Source: Pseudonocardia halophobica (GTDB lineage: Bacteria > Actinomycetota > Actinomycetes > Mycobacteriales > Pseudonocardiaceae). Taken from it: a DNA stretch of 64,000 bases. The position numbers and the translations under genes were made by a program. The notes beneath the pieces are model-generated. The model made no database searches. It saw nothing but the letters and a program-made list of their open reading frames with translations, and was not told the origin of the DNA. Shown here piece after piece: positions 38,134-47,671 of the stretch (positions are counted from its first letter, which is position 1; each line of letters starts with the position of its first letter). The stretch is from positions 124,001-188,000 of the forward strand of contig NZ_BSFQ01000008.1 of assembly GCF_027922425.1 (NCBI RefSeq). Direction: 5' to 3'.

Positions 38134-38223
38134 ACCGGACAGGACCCGACGGACCTCTCGGATGAGCCGAAGGGGACAGGAGGCCCCATCGGGCCACTTG
38201 GGTGAGCCGAACCGGACAGGACC
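38131..38223. repeat. about 40-bp degenerate direct repeat
   Basis: The motif GAACCGGACAGGACC, with a variant GAAGGGGACAGGAGGCC, occurs three times (GGACAGG at 38137, 38174 and 38214), spaced 37 and 40 bp, in the gap after the dehydrogenase gene. No coding potential. Confidence 0.55.
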
Positions 38224-38251
38224 TGTCAGGGATCGGTCGTACGGTCCCGGC

Positions 38252-38746
38252 ATGACCACCTCCTGGCAGGAGTTCGAGAAGGTCGCGCCGCGGATCGCCG
38301 AGATCTTCCGCCGGCGGCACGCCGCGACCGGCAACCTGTGCTTCCTGGGGACGCTGCGGCCGGACGGCTACCCGCGCATCTGCCCGATGGAGCCGCGGTT
38401 CTTCGAGGACCGGCTCTGGATCAGCGGGATGCCGGACACCGCGAAGTTCCGCGACCTCGACCGGGACCCGCGCTTCACGCTGCACACCGCGACCGTCGAC
38501 ACCCACGTGTCCGACGGCGACGCGAAGGTCTGGGGCACGGTCGAGAACGTGCAGGACCCGGACCTGCACGCCCGCTTCGCCGACGACCTGTTCGCGCAGA
38601 CCGGCTTCGACCTGCGCGGCCGGACCTTCGACCGCTTCCTCGGCGCCCGGCTCGTCGGGGCGTCGGCGGTCGAGGTGGGCGGCGGGCACCTCGACATCAC
38701 GATGTGGCGGGAGGGCGGCGTCGAGACCGTGGTCCGGAAGCACTGA
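38252..38746 (+). CDS. pyridoxamine 5'-phosphate oxidase-like flavin-binding protein
   Basis: 164 residues with the split-barrel FMN/F420-binding fold: TGNLCFLGTLRPDGYPRICP, MEPRFFEDRLWISGMPDTAK, DLDRDPRFTLHTA and VWGTVENV. Probably binds FMN or F420; substrate unknown. TACGGT (38240-38245) six nt upstream of the ATG supports a leaderless start. It is convergent with the ABC permease gene, with both stop codons inside one hairpin. Confidence 0.84.
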   Translation: MTTSWQEFEKVAPRIAEIFRRRHAATGNLCFLGTLRPDGYPRICPMEPRFFEDRLWISGMPDTAKFRDLDRDPRFTLHTATVDTHVSDGDAKVWGTVENVQDPDLHARFADDLFAQTGFDLRGRTFDRFLGARLVGASAVEVGGGHLDITMWREGGVETVVRKH

Positions 38747-38787
38747 CTGCCGCTCCGGCCGACTCCCGGCGAAGCCCGTGCAGTCAG
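38743..38787. terminator. hairpin carrying both convergent stop codons
   Basis: CTGACTGC (38743-38750) and GCAGTCAG (38780-38787) form a perfect 8-bp stem. Each arm contains the stop codon of one convergent gene. The loop of about 30 nt is GC-rich. Confidence 0.5.
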
Positions 38788-39581
38788 ATGGTCGCCCTGC
38801 GGATGGCGCGGATCCCGACTCCCAGCCCCACGACCGCGGTGAGGATGGCGGCGACGAAGCCCCAGAGCACCGTCGTGTCGGCGATGCCGCCCGCGAAGAG
38901 GACCCGCTCCGCGTCGACGACGTAGGTGAGCGGGTTGAACTTCGACACCACCTGCATCCAGCCCGGTCCGGTCTCGAGCGGCAGCATCATCCCGGACAGG
39001 ATGAGCAGCGGGAACAGCAGCGACTGCTGCACCGCCCAGAAGATCCACTCCGTCTTGCGGGCGGCGATCGCCAGCGCATACGACAGTGCCCCGATCCCCA
39101 CGCCGAACACGCCGAGCAGGACCAGACCCACCACCACGTGCAGCGGGTACAGCACGAAGCCGAACGGGATCGCCACGAGCGTGATCACCGCGGCCTGCAC
39201 CACCAGCGGGGTGAGCTCCTTGAGCGCGCGCCCGATCATCAGCGAGGAGCGGGACAGCGGCGTGGCGAGGATCCGCTCGAACGCCCCGGTCATGATCTCG
39301 AACTGCAGGTTGGCGCCGGTCATCGACGTGCCGAACATCGTGATCATCACGACGACGCCGGGCAGGAACCACTGCAGCGAGGAGCCGCCGAACGCCGCGG
39401 TCCCGCCCGCCACCCCGGCGAGCAGTGGGCCGAACAGGCCGAGGAACACCAGCGGCTGCAGCAGGGAGAAGATCAGCGAGAACGGGTCCCGCACGATCGT
39501 GAGGGTCTCCCGCCACCACACGTGCCCGACGTCGGCCAGCAGGCCGGTGCGCGGGGGAGCAGGCAGGGAGATCGCGACCAT
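38784..39581 (-). CDS. ABC-2 type drug exporter permease (DrrB-like)
   Basis: 265 residues, six predicted transmembrane helices with FSLIFSLLQPLVFLGLFGPL, the conserved inner region FEIMTGAFERILATPLSRSS and ALAIAARKTEWIFWAVQQSL. This is the ABC-2 permease family that pairs with DrrA-like ATPases to export hydrophobic drugs. The ATG at 39581 overlaps the ATPase stop (TGATG), so the two are translated together. The TetR regulator lies divergently upstream of the ATPase. Confidence 0.92.
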   Translation of the reverse strand: MVAISLPAPPRTGLLADVGHVWWRETLTIVRDPFSLIFSLLQPLVFLGLFGPLLAGVAGGTAAFGGSSLQWFLPGVVVMITMFGTSMTGANLQFEIMTGAFERILATPLSRSSLMIGRALKELTPLVVQAAVITLVAIPFGFVLYPLHVVVGLVLLGVFGVGIGALSYALAIAARKTEWIFWAVQQSLLFPLLILSGMMLPLETGPGWMQVVSKFNPLTYVVDAERVLFAGGIADTTVLWGFVAAILTAVVGLGVGIRAIRRATI

Positions 39582-40540
39582 CAGGACTCTCCTTCGCGCA
39601 GGCTGCGGCCGGTCAGGTTGAGGAAGACGTCGTCGAGCGTCGGCTGGCGGGCGGACGCGGCGATCACGTCCACCCCGGCCGCCCGCAGCCGTTCGAGCAC
39701 CCCGGGCATGGCGTGCGACGCGGCCTCGACCCGGACGGAGAGGGCGAGGCCGTCGGCGTCGGGCTTCTCGGCCGGCTCGCTGCCCTCGGTGGCGAGCAGG
39801 GCCCGTGCGCCGGCGGCCTGCTCGGGCCGGATTACGACGGTCAGCCGGTCGCCCGCCTGCTTGCGCTTGAGTGCCTCGGCGGTGTCGTCGGCGATGATCC
39901 GCCCGTGGTCGATGATCACGACCCGCTCGGCCAACGCGTCGGCCTCGTCGAGGTAGTGGGTGGTCAGCACGATCGTGGACCCGCGCTCCTCGCGGATCCG
40001 CAGGATGTGCTCCCACAGGTTCGCCCGGTTCTGCGGGTCCATCCCGGTGGACGGCTCGTCGAGGAACAGCAGCCGCGGGCCGTGGATCAGCCCGAGCGCG
40101 ATGTCGAGCCGCCGCTTCTGCCCGCCCGAGAGCGAGCTGACCTTGCGCATCCGCAGGCCCGTGAGGTCCAGCGTCGCGAGCAGGGACTCCGCGGCGGCCT
40201 TCGCCTCGGCCTTGCCCATCCCGTAGAACCGGCCCTGCATGAGGAGCTCGTCCCAGACCCGGTAGTTGTGCCCGGCGCCGTCCTTCTGGCCGATGTAGCC
40301 GATCCGGCGGCGGACCTCGGCGGGGTGTTCGGTGACGTCGACCCCCGCGACCCGGGCGGAGCCGGAGGTGGGCGGGAGCAGGCTGGTGAGCATCCGCAGG
40401 GTGGTCGACTTGCCGGCGCCGTTGGGGCCGAGGAACGCGACGAGCTCGCCCTCGGCCACGTCCAGGTCGATCCCGCGCACCGCCTCGACCGTCTCCCTGC
40501 CCACCCGGAAGGTGCGGGTGAGCGACTCGGTGTGGATCAT
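39581..40540 (-). CDS. ABC drug exporter ATPase (DrrA-like)
   Basis: 319 residues: Walker A GPNGAGKSTTLRML, Q-loop in IGYIGQKDGAGHNYRV, signature LSGGQKRRLDIALGL, Walker B LLFLDEPSTGMD, and the H-loop in LTTHYLDEAD. The roughly 80-residue C-terminal extension ending PTLDDVFLNLTGRSL is typical of daunorubicin-resistance type ATPases. GAGGACC precedes the ATG at 40540. The divergent promoter region holds a palindrome likely bound by the adjacent TetR protein. Confidence 0.94.
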   Translation of the reverse strand: MIHTESLTRTFRVGRETVEAVRGIDLDVAEGELVAFLGPNGAGKSTTLRMLTSLLPPTSGSARVAGVDVTEHPAEVRRRIGYIGQKDGAGHNYRVWDELLMQGRFYGMGKAEAKAAAESLLATLDLTGLRMRKVSSLSGGQKRRLDIALGLIHGPRLLFLDEPSTGMDPQNRANLWEHILRIREERGSTIVLTTHYLDEADALAERVVIIDHGRIIADDTAEALKRKQAGDRLTVVIRPEQAAGARALLATEGSEPAEKPDADGLALSVRVEAASHAMPGVLERLRAAGVDVIAASARQPTLDDVFLNLTGRSLREGES

Positions 40541-40561
40541 CAGGTCCTCTCGTCCACGAAT

Positions 40562-40610
40562 CTCCGTACGGCGTACTGCGTTCCAATCGGATACCATACA
40601 CCGTACGGAG
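40562..40610. promoter_or_regulatory. inverted repeat between drrAB-like and tetR genes
   Basis: CTCCGTACGG (40562-40571) and CCGTACGGAG (40601-40610) are perfect 10-bp inverted arms 29 bp apart. GTAC occurs again between them (GCGTACTG) and the intervening TACCAT/TATGGT could serve as -10 elements. Probable operator of the TetR regulator. Confidence 0.72.
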
Positions 40611-40636
40611 TGACGCTCGGAAGGGAATTTCGCGAC

Positions 40637-41395
40637 GTGGACGAACCGGACACCGAGTACGGCACGCCGGAGGGGCGGGCCATGATCCGGTTGCTCTGGG
40701 ATCCGCCCCCGCCGCCGACCCGCGGGCCGAAGCAGCGGCTCACGCTCGAGCAGGTCGTGGCCGGCGCGATGGAGGTCGCGGGGGTCCACGGCGTCGACGA
40801 GCTGTCCATGCGCAAGGTCGCCCAGCACCTCGGCGTCGGCGCGATGAGCCTCTACACCTACGTCCCGGGCAAGGACGAGCTGTTCGAGCTCATGATCGAC
40901 CGCGCCTGGGCGGACCGCCGGCTCCCGGACCGCGCGCTGCCGTGGCGGGCGCAGGTGGAGTTCCACGCGCACGAGGCCTGGCGGATGTACCAGGAGCACC
41001 CGTGGCTGATCCGCTCCAACCTCTGGCGGATGCCGCTGGGCCCGCACGTGCTCGACGCGCAGGAGGACCTCTACCGGGCGGTCGCGCTGACCGGATTGCC
41101 GGAGGCCACGATCAGCCGGGTCGCGAACCTCGTCGAGTCCCACGTCTTCGGCGCGGCCCGCGCCGCCGTCACAGACACCAGCGTCTCCGCCCGCACCGGC
41201 GTGACCCAGGACGACTACTACGAGTCCCGGTCGGGCTTCTGGGGCACCTACTACACGCCCGAGCGCTTCCCGACCATGACCCGGATCTGGGAGAAGGGCG
41301 GGTTCGACGAGGAGTACTCCGACGACACCTGGGAGTTCGGCCTGGGCCTGCTGCTCGACGGCGTGGAGCGGCTGGCGGGTCAGGCCGGCACGTAG
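40637..41395 (+). CDS. TetR-family regulator of the ABC exporter
   Basis: 252 residues from the GTG at 40637 (GAAGGGA upstream). The helix-turn-helix is LTLEQVVAGAMEVAGVHGVD to MRKVAQHLGVGAMSLYTYVP, followed by the ligand domain with the Trp-rich EAWRMYQEHPWLIRSNLWR and the TetR_C-like FGLGLLLDGVERL. Divergent from the DrrAB-like genes with a palindrome between, so it presumably represses them until a drug binds. Its last 16 bp overlap the end of the convergent zinc-ribbon gene. Confidence 0.9.
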   Translation: MDEPDTEYGTPEGRAMIRLLWDPPPPPTRGPKQRLTLEQVVAGAMEVAGVHGVDELSMRKVAQHLGVGAMSLYTYVPGKDELFELMIDRAWADRRLPDRALPWRAQVEFHAHEAWRMYQEHPWLIRSNLWRMPLGPHVLDAQEDLYRAVALTGLPEATISRVANLVESHVFGAARAAVTDTSVSARTGVTQDDYYESRSGFWGTYYTPERFPTMTRIWEKGGFDEEYSDDTWEFGLGLLLDGVERLAGQAGT

Positions 41396-42384
41396 GCGGG
41401 CCGCGCGATGACGAGGTCGTGCACGAACCGCAGCTTGTCCAGCACGGTCCGGGCGAGCACGAAGGGGTAGAGGTCGGCGTGGCCCATCGAGCGGTTCACG
41501 GCGTTGAGCGCGTAGGTCAGCGGGAGCCAGGCGGCGACGATCGCGTCGAAGTCCTTCTCGGACTCGGCCGGCTCGGAGGTGAGGTCCTCACGGGCGTCGA
41601 GGGGTCCCTGCACGCTGATCCCGAAGGCCGCCGCGGTCTGCGACGTGTCGCGGATGTGCAGGTAGTGGGCGAAGGTCTCCGCCCAGTCCTCCCACGGGTG
41701 CGCCGTGGCGTAGGCGCTGACGTACCGGTCCTCCCACCCCTCGGGCGGCGCGGACGAGTAGTGCCGCTGGAGGGCGTCGGCGTAGGACTCGCGCTCGTCG
41801 CCGAACAGCGCGCGGAACTCCTCGTTCCGCCCGGGCCGGTCGACGAGCACCTCCCAGTACCAGTGCCCGGTCTCGTGCCGCAGGTGCCCGAGCAGGGTGC
41901 GGTAGGGCTCGGCGAGCTGCACGCGCATCCGCTCGCGGTACCCGGCGTCCCCCTCTGCCAGGTCGAGGGTGACGACGCCGCTCGCGTGCCCGGTCGTCAC
42001 CGGCTCGTGCGCGCTGGAGAGCAGGTCGAAGGCCAGCCCGCCGCGTGGGTCCTCGGTCCTGCCGACGACGGGCAGCGCGAGGTCGTCGAGCTGGTAGAGC
42101 AGCCGCCGCTTGGCCTGCTCGGTGAGGGCGAAGGCGGCCAGGCCGTCGGTGTCGTCGTCGGCGGGGCGGGTGCGGGTGAGGGCGCAGCAGGCGCACAGTG
42201 CGCCGGGCGCGTCGGCGAACCAGTTGCAGGTCGCGGTCCGCCGGTTCGCGCACCGGTGCCGGCCGTCGGCGCGCACGATCGCCTGCTCCTCTCGGGAGAA
42301 CCCGATCTCCGTGCCGCAGGTGAGGCAGCCGGAGTTCTCGAAGAACACCAGGGCGGAGCAGTGGGGGCAGGCGAAGGCGCGCAC
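41380..42384 (-). CDS. zinc-ribbon metallopeptidase-like protein
   Basis: 334 residues. An N-terminal zinc ribbon with CPHC and CLTC (residues 6-24) and a further Cys cluster (CANRRTATCNWF, ALCACC). Then a gluzincin-type active site: HETGH at about residue 169, with a downstream WAETFAHYLHI helix. This matches the DUF2248/COG4307 putative zinc metallopeptidases. GTG CGC GCC at 42384 is the likely start; it begins nine nt after the transglutaminase stop, so the gene ends the three-gene cassette. Substrate unknown. Confidence 0.83.
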   Translation of the reverse strand: MRAFACPHCSALVFFENSGCLTCGTEIGFSREEQAIVRADGRHRCANRRTATCNWFADAPGALCACCALTRTRPADDDTDGLAAFALTEQAKRRLLYQLDDLALPVVGRTEDPRGGLAFDLLSSAHEPVTTGHASGVVTLDLAEGDAGYRERMRVQLAEPYRTLLGHLRHETGHWYWEVLVDRPGRNEEFRALFGDERESYADALQRHYSSAPPEGWEDRYVSAYATAHPWEDWAETFAHYLHIRDTSQTAAAFGISVQGPLDAREDLTSEPAESEKDFDAIVAAWLPLTYALNAVNRSMGHADLYPFVLARTVLDKLRFVHDLVIARPAYVPA

Positions 42385-42392
42385 GGGGCTCG

Positions 42393-43262
42393 TTACCCGG
42401 CCGCGTCCGGAGCCACACGTTCGAGATCGACCGCCACGGCCATCGTGCTGCGCGCCGAGTCCGCGAAGATCACGCCCTTGAGCGGGGGCACGTCGCCGTA
42501 GTCGCGGCCGTGGGCGAGCACGACGTACGAGTCGTCGACGACCCGGTCGTTGGTCGGGTCGAGGTCGAGCCAGCCGTCGCCGGTCCAGACCGAGAACCAG
42601 GCGTGCGAGGCGTCGACACCGCGCAGCTTCGGCTTCCCGGGCGGCGGGCGGGTCTCCAGGTAGCCGCTGACGTAGCGGGCGGGCAGGCCGCGGGTGCGCA
42701 GCGCGGCCACCGCGAGGTGCGCGAAGTCCTGGCAGACCCCCTCGCCGCCGGTGAGCAGGTCGGTCACGGTGGAGCGGACCGTCGTCGAGCCGGTGACGTA
42801 GGCGAAGTCGTCGTGGATGCGCCGGCACAGGTCGGCGGCGGCCTCCCCGAGCGGGCGCCCGGGCGGGAAGGAGGGCGCGGCGTAGTCGGCGACCGCCGGC
42901 TGGGCCGGGAGCCGGGGCGACGGCAGCGCGAAGGGCCGCGCGTCGAGGTCCTTCCGGTCCCGGACCTCCTCCCAGCCGCGCAGGGCCGGCGGCACGACGG
43001 CCCGGTCGACCGTCACCGTGCTCTCCGCCAGCACGGTGAGCGCGCGGTGCGGGGTGCGGACGCAGAAGTAGGTGGAGCGGTTGCCGAAGGCGTCGACGTG
43101 CTCGTGCAGCTCGTCCGGCGCCGGGTCGACGGCCACCCGGGCCTCGCTGCACCGCTGGTCGGGCTGGGTGCGCGGGAGCAGGTGCGCCCGGCCGAAGCTG
43201 GTGGTGACCTCACCGGAGTACGCGTACGCCGTGCGGTGCGTGACGCGGTAGGTGCTGGTCAC
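42393..43262 (-). CDS. transglutaminase-like cysteine peptidase
   Basis: 289 residues. An N-terminal beta domain (YRVTHRTAYAYSGEVTTSFG) precedes the papain-like core with catalytic Cys in GGEGVCQDFAHLA, His in ASHAWFSVW and Asp in WLDLDPTND. This is the bacterial transglutaminase/protease family regularly paired with ATP-grasp and alpha-E proteins. The GTG start overlaps the upstream stop (GTGA). It probably acts on a peptide or isopeptide bond made by its partner; that role is predicted from gene association only. Confidence 0.9.
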   Translation of the reverse strand: MTSTYRVTHRTAYAYSGEVTTSFGRAHLLPRTQPDQRCSEARVAVDPAPDELHEHVDAFGNRSTYFCVRTPHRALTVLAESTVTVDRAVVPPALRGWEEVRDRKDLDARPFALPSPRLPAQPAVADYAAPSFPPGRPLGEAAADLCRRIHDDFAYVTGSTTVRSTVTDLLTGGEGVCQDFAHLAVAALRTRGLPARYVSGYLETRPPPGKPKLRGVDASHAWFSVWTGDGWLDLDPTNDRVVDDSYVVLAHGRDYGDVPPLKGVIFADSARSTMAVAVDLERVAPDAAG

Positions 43263-45697
43263 GAGGCACCCAGGAGCGGGTCGTAGGCGTGCGGGCCGGG
43301 GCGGGGCGCGAAGTGCGCGGCGGCGACGTCCTCGGCCAGCCGGTCGAGGTCCGCGCCGAGCCCGGCCAGCAGCGCGCGCAGGGCCGGGCGGGTGCCGTCG
43401 GCGGTGTCCCGGACGGCGAGCGCGGCCGGGTCGGCTCCGGCGAGGCGGGCGACGGCGGCGTCGAACGAGGCGGGGACGGCGCCGGGCAGGTGCGCGAGGT
43501 CGTCGGCGAGCCGGTCGAGCTGGTGGGCGACGGCCCGCGGGTTGTCCCGGTCGGCGAGCAGCAGCTCGAGCAGCGGGGCGATGCCGGGGCGGCCCGCGTT
43601 GCGCCGGCGGTGGGTGATCACGCTCTCCGCCACGATCGTCACGGACTCGACCACCAGCCGGTCGGCGGGGCCGCGCGGGGCGTCGCAGAGCGTCGCGGCC
43701 AGCAGCGCGACGACGTGCTGGGCCCGCTCCACCCGCCGGCCCGCGTCGAGCAGCCGCCAACCGTCGTCGCGGACCAGGCTCTCCGCGGTGATGCCGGCCA
43801 GCGCGAGCAGCCCCTCGAGCACCCGGTTGAGCGCCTCGGACACGTCCCCGGTGTCCGGCTCGGGAGCGGCGGCCAGGCGCTGCAGCACGGTGTCCAGCCG
43901 GCCGAGCACGAGCCAGGTGTCGGTGGAGAGCTGCTCGCGCACCGCCTGGGCGGCCCGGGTGAGGCGGTGCACGGCGAAGCCGAGGGCGCCGGGGCGGTTC
44001 CGGTCGTAGAGCAGGGAGTGGAGCTCCGGGCCCGGGTCCTCGTCGGCCGGGAGCGCGGCGAAGCCCGGCGTCGTGCGGGTGATCTCGGAGGTCGCCGCGA
44101 GCAGGGCCCGCAAGGCGCCGGCGCCCGCGGGCTCGGGCGAGGTCCGGAAGTCCGCCCACCGGTCCGTGACGGCGCGCAGCAGCCGCGCGGTGTCCTCGGC
44201 CCGCTCCGCGTACCGCCCGAGCCAGAAAAGGTCCTCCGCCACCCGCGGCGAGACGCCGGTTGGCCTCGCCGCGCCGAGGACCTCGTCCTGGACGCCGGGC
44301 GCGGCGCGATCTGCGCGCTCGCCGACCACCCACACGTCCTTGGCCAGAGTGGCGACGCCGTCGTCGAGGCCGGCGGTGGGCACCGCGCCCAGCCCGCCGT
44401 CGAGCACCTCCCAGCCCTCCCCGGAGGCGACGGCGAAGGTCCGCAGCGTGACAGCCCGCGGCTCGGCCCCGGCGTCCGTCACGACCGGCGCGGTGGACAG
44501 CACGACCTCCCGCTGTGCCGCCCACGCGTGCGGCTCGGCCTCGATCCGGGCCAGCAGCGCGGCCCGCGCGGCAGGGTCGAGGTCGGCCCCACGGACCGGC
44601 GCCCGGCCTGGCGCGACGGGCGTGAGGACCAGCTCGCCGAGGTGCGCCCGGACGTGCGCGAGCGAGGCCGGGTCGCCGCACCACCAGGTGGGCACGCTGG
44701 GCAGCAGCAGGTCCTCATCCAGCAGCGCCCGGCACAGCGCGGGCAGGAAGGGCTGCAACCCCGGGTTCTCCGCCACACCCGCGCCCAGCCCGTTGAGCAC
44801 GGTGACGGTGCCGAGCCGCGCGGCCTCGAGCAGGCCGGGGACGCCGAGCCGGGAGTCGGGGCGCAGGTCGAGGGGATCGCACCAGTCCGCGTCGAGCCGG
44901 CGGAGCACGACGTCGACCGGGTCGAGCCGGCCCAGGGAGTGCTGCCAGAGTCGGCCGTCGCGCACGGTCAGCTCGGAGCCGAGGACGAGCGGGAGCCCGA
45001 GCAACGACGACAGCAGCGCCTGCTCGTAGGCCGTCTCGGAGTCGGGGCCGGGGTGCAGCAGCACGATCCGCCGGTCGTCCCGGCCGGCCTGCAGGCCCGC
45101 CCGGACGGCCTCGAAGAAGGGGCCCAGCCTGCGGATCCGCGACCGGCGGTGCAGGGCGGACAGCACCCGCGCGACCACCCGGCGGTTCGCCATGGCGTAG
45201 CCCGCGCCCGACGGCGCCTGCACCCGGTCGCCGAGCACCGTCCACCCGTCGGGCGACCGGCCGAGGTCCGCGCCGGACAGGAACAGCTCGCGGCGCGGCG
45301 GCGCCCCGGCCGGGCGGCGCCAGCCGTGCAGGTAGCCGGGGTGGCCGTCGACGACCTCGACCGGCAGGAGCCCGCGGGTGATCGTGGCGCGGGGGCCGTA
45401 GAGGTCGGCCAGGAGCCGGTCGAGCAGCTCGGCCCGCTGCGCGACGCCGCGTTCGAGGCCGGCCCACTCCGCACCGTCGAGCACCAGCGGGAGCGGGTCG
45501 AGCTCCCAGAGCTGCTCGGACTCGGCGCCGGGCGGGTGGTAGGCCACGCCGTCGTCGGCGAGCAGGCGCAGGGTGTCGGCGCGGCGCGCAAGCAGCCCGG
45601 CGGGCCCGGCGCCGTCGAGGACCCCGGCGAGCCCGGTCCACGGTGCCCGGACGGTCCCGGCGGCGTCGCGCATCTCGTCGTACGGGGCGGGGATCAT
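43259..45697 (-). CDS. circularly permuted ATP-grasp / alpha-E fusion protein
   Basis: 812 residues. About 1-490 is the circularly permuted ATP-grasp domain (DUF404/407: WELDPLPLVLDGAEWAGLER, VVDGHPGYLHGW, YAMANRRVVARVLSAL, TVLNGLGAGVAENP). About 500-812 is the all-helical alpha-E domain (DUF403: RVAEDLFWLGRYAERAEDTA, and TAESLVRDDGWRLLDAGRRV with VERAQ). These two are often separate genes; here they are one chain. ATP-grasp enzymes of this class are predicted peptide ligases. The ATG at 45697 is used. First gene of the cassette with the transglutaminase and zinc peptidase. Confidence 0.88.
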   Translation of the reverse strand: MIPAPYDEMRDAAGTVRAPWTGLAGVLDGAGPAGLLARRADTLRLLADDGVAYHPPGAESEQLWELDPLPLVLDGAEWAGLERGVAQRAELLDRLLADLYGPRATITRGLLPVEVVDGHPGYLHGWRRPAGAPPRRELFLSGADLGRSPDGWTVLGDRVQAPSGAGYAMANRRVVARVLSALHRRSRIRRLGPFFEAVRAGLQAGRDDRRIVLLHPGPDSETAYEQALLSSLLGLPLVLGSELTVRDGRLWQHSLGRLDPVDVVLRRLDADWCDPLDLRPDSRLGVPGLLEAARLGTVTVLNGLGAGVAENPGLQPFLPALCRALLDEDLLLPSVPTWWCGDPASLAHVRAHLGELVLTPVAPGRAPVRGADLDPAARAALLARIEAEPHAWAAQREVVLSTAPVVTDAGAEPRAVTLRTFAVASGEGWEVLDGGLGAVPTAGLDDGVATLAKDVWVVGERADRAAPGVQDEVLGAARPTGVSPRVAEDLFWLGRYAERAEDTARLLRAVTDRWADFRTSPEPAGAGALRALLAATSEITRTTPGFAALPADEDPGPELHSLLYDRNRPGALGFAVHRLTRAAQAVREQLSTDTWLVLGRLDTVLQRLAAAPEPDTGDVSEALNRVLEGLLALAGITAESLVRDDGWRLLDAGRRVERAQHVVALLAATLCDAPRGPADRLVVESVTIVAESVITHRRRNAGRPGIAPLLELLLADRDNPRAVAHQLDRLADDLAHLPGAVPASFDAAVARLAGADPAALAVRDTADGTRPALRALLAGLGADLDRLAEDVAAAHFAPRPGPHAYDPLLGAS

Positions 45698-45841
45698 GGG
45701 CGGGGCCCGCGGCGCCGGGCGGGCACGGGTCGGGCGCCCGGTTCGCCGTTCACGGCCTCAGCCTTCCACAGTGCCCGGGCGCCCCGGACCGGTCGCGGGC
45801 GCCGGACCGGGTGACGCACGTCGCCGATTACCCTGGACGCC

Positions 45842-47438
<1,597 letters not shown>

Positions 47439-47449
47439 TGGTCCGGTGG

Positions 47450-47671
47450 TCAGCGCTTCCGGACGCTCGCGACCAGCAGGACCAGGCCGAGCACCACGGC
47501 CCCGCCGGCGAGCAGCCAGCGTGCGTCGAAGGCCGACAGGTCCGGCGCGCGGCCGAGGAACCCCGACCCGGCGATCCCCAGGCTGACCAGCCCGACGATC
47601 AGGGCCAGCGGGTCCGGCATCCGGCGCACGGCCCGCTCCTCCTGCTGCCGGGCGTCCTGCGGCTCAGACAC
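47450..47671 (-). CDS. small two-helix membrane protein
   Basis: 73 residues with a charged N-terminus (MSEPQDARQQEERAVRRMPD) and two transmembrane helices (LALIVGLVSLGIAGSGFL and LLAGGAVVLGLVLLVASV), ending in a basic RKR. The GTG start overlaps the end of the PspC-domain gene, so it is probably the third element of that membrane-stress operon. Function unknown. Confidence 0.72.
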   Translation of the reverse strand: MSEPQDARQQEERAVRRMPDPLALIVGLVSLGIAGSGFLGRAPDLSAFDARWLLAGGAVVLGLVLLVASVRKR

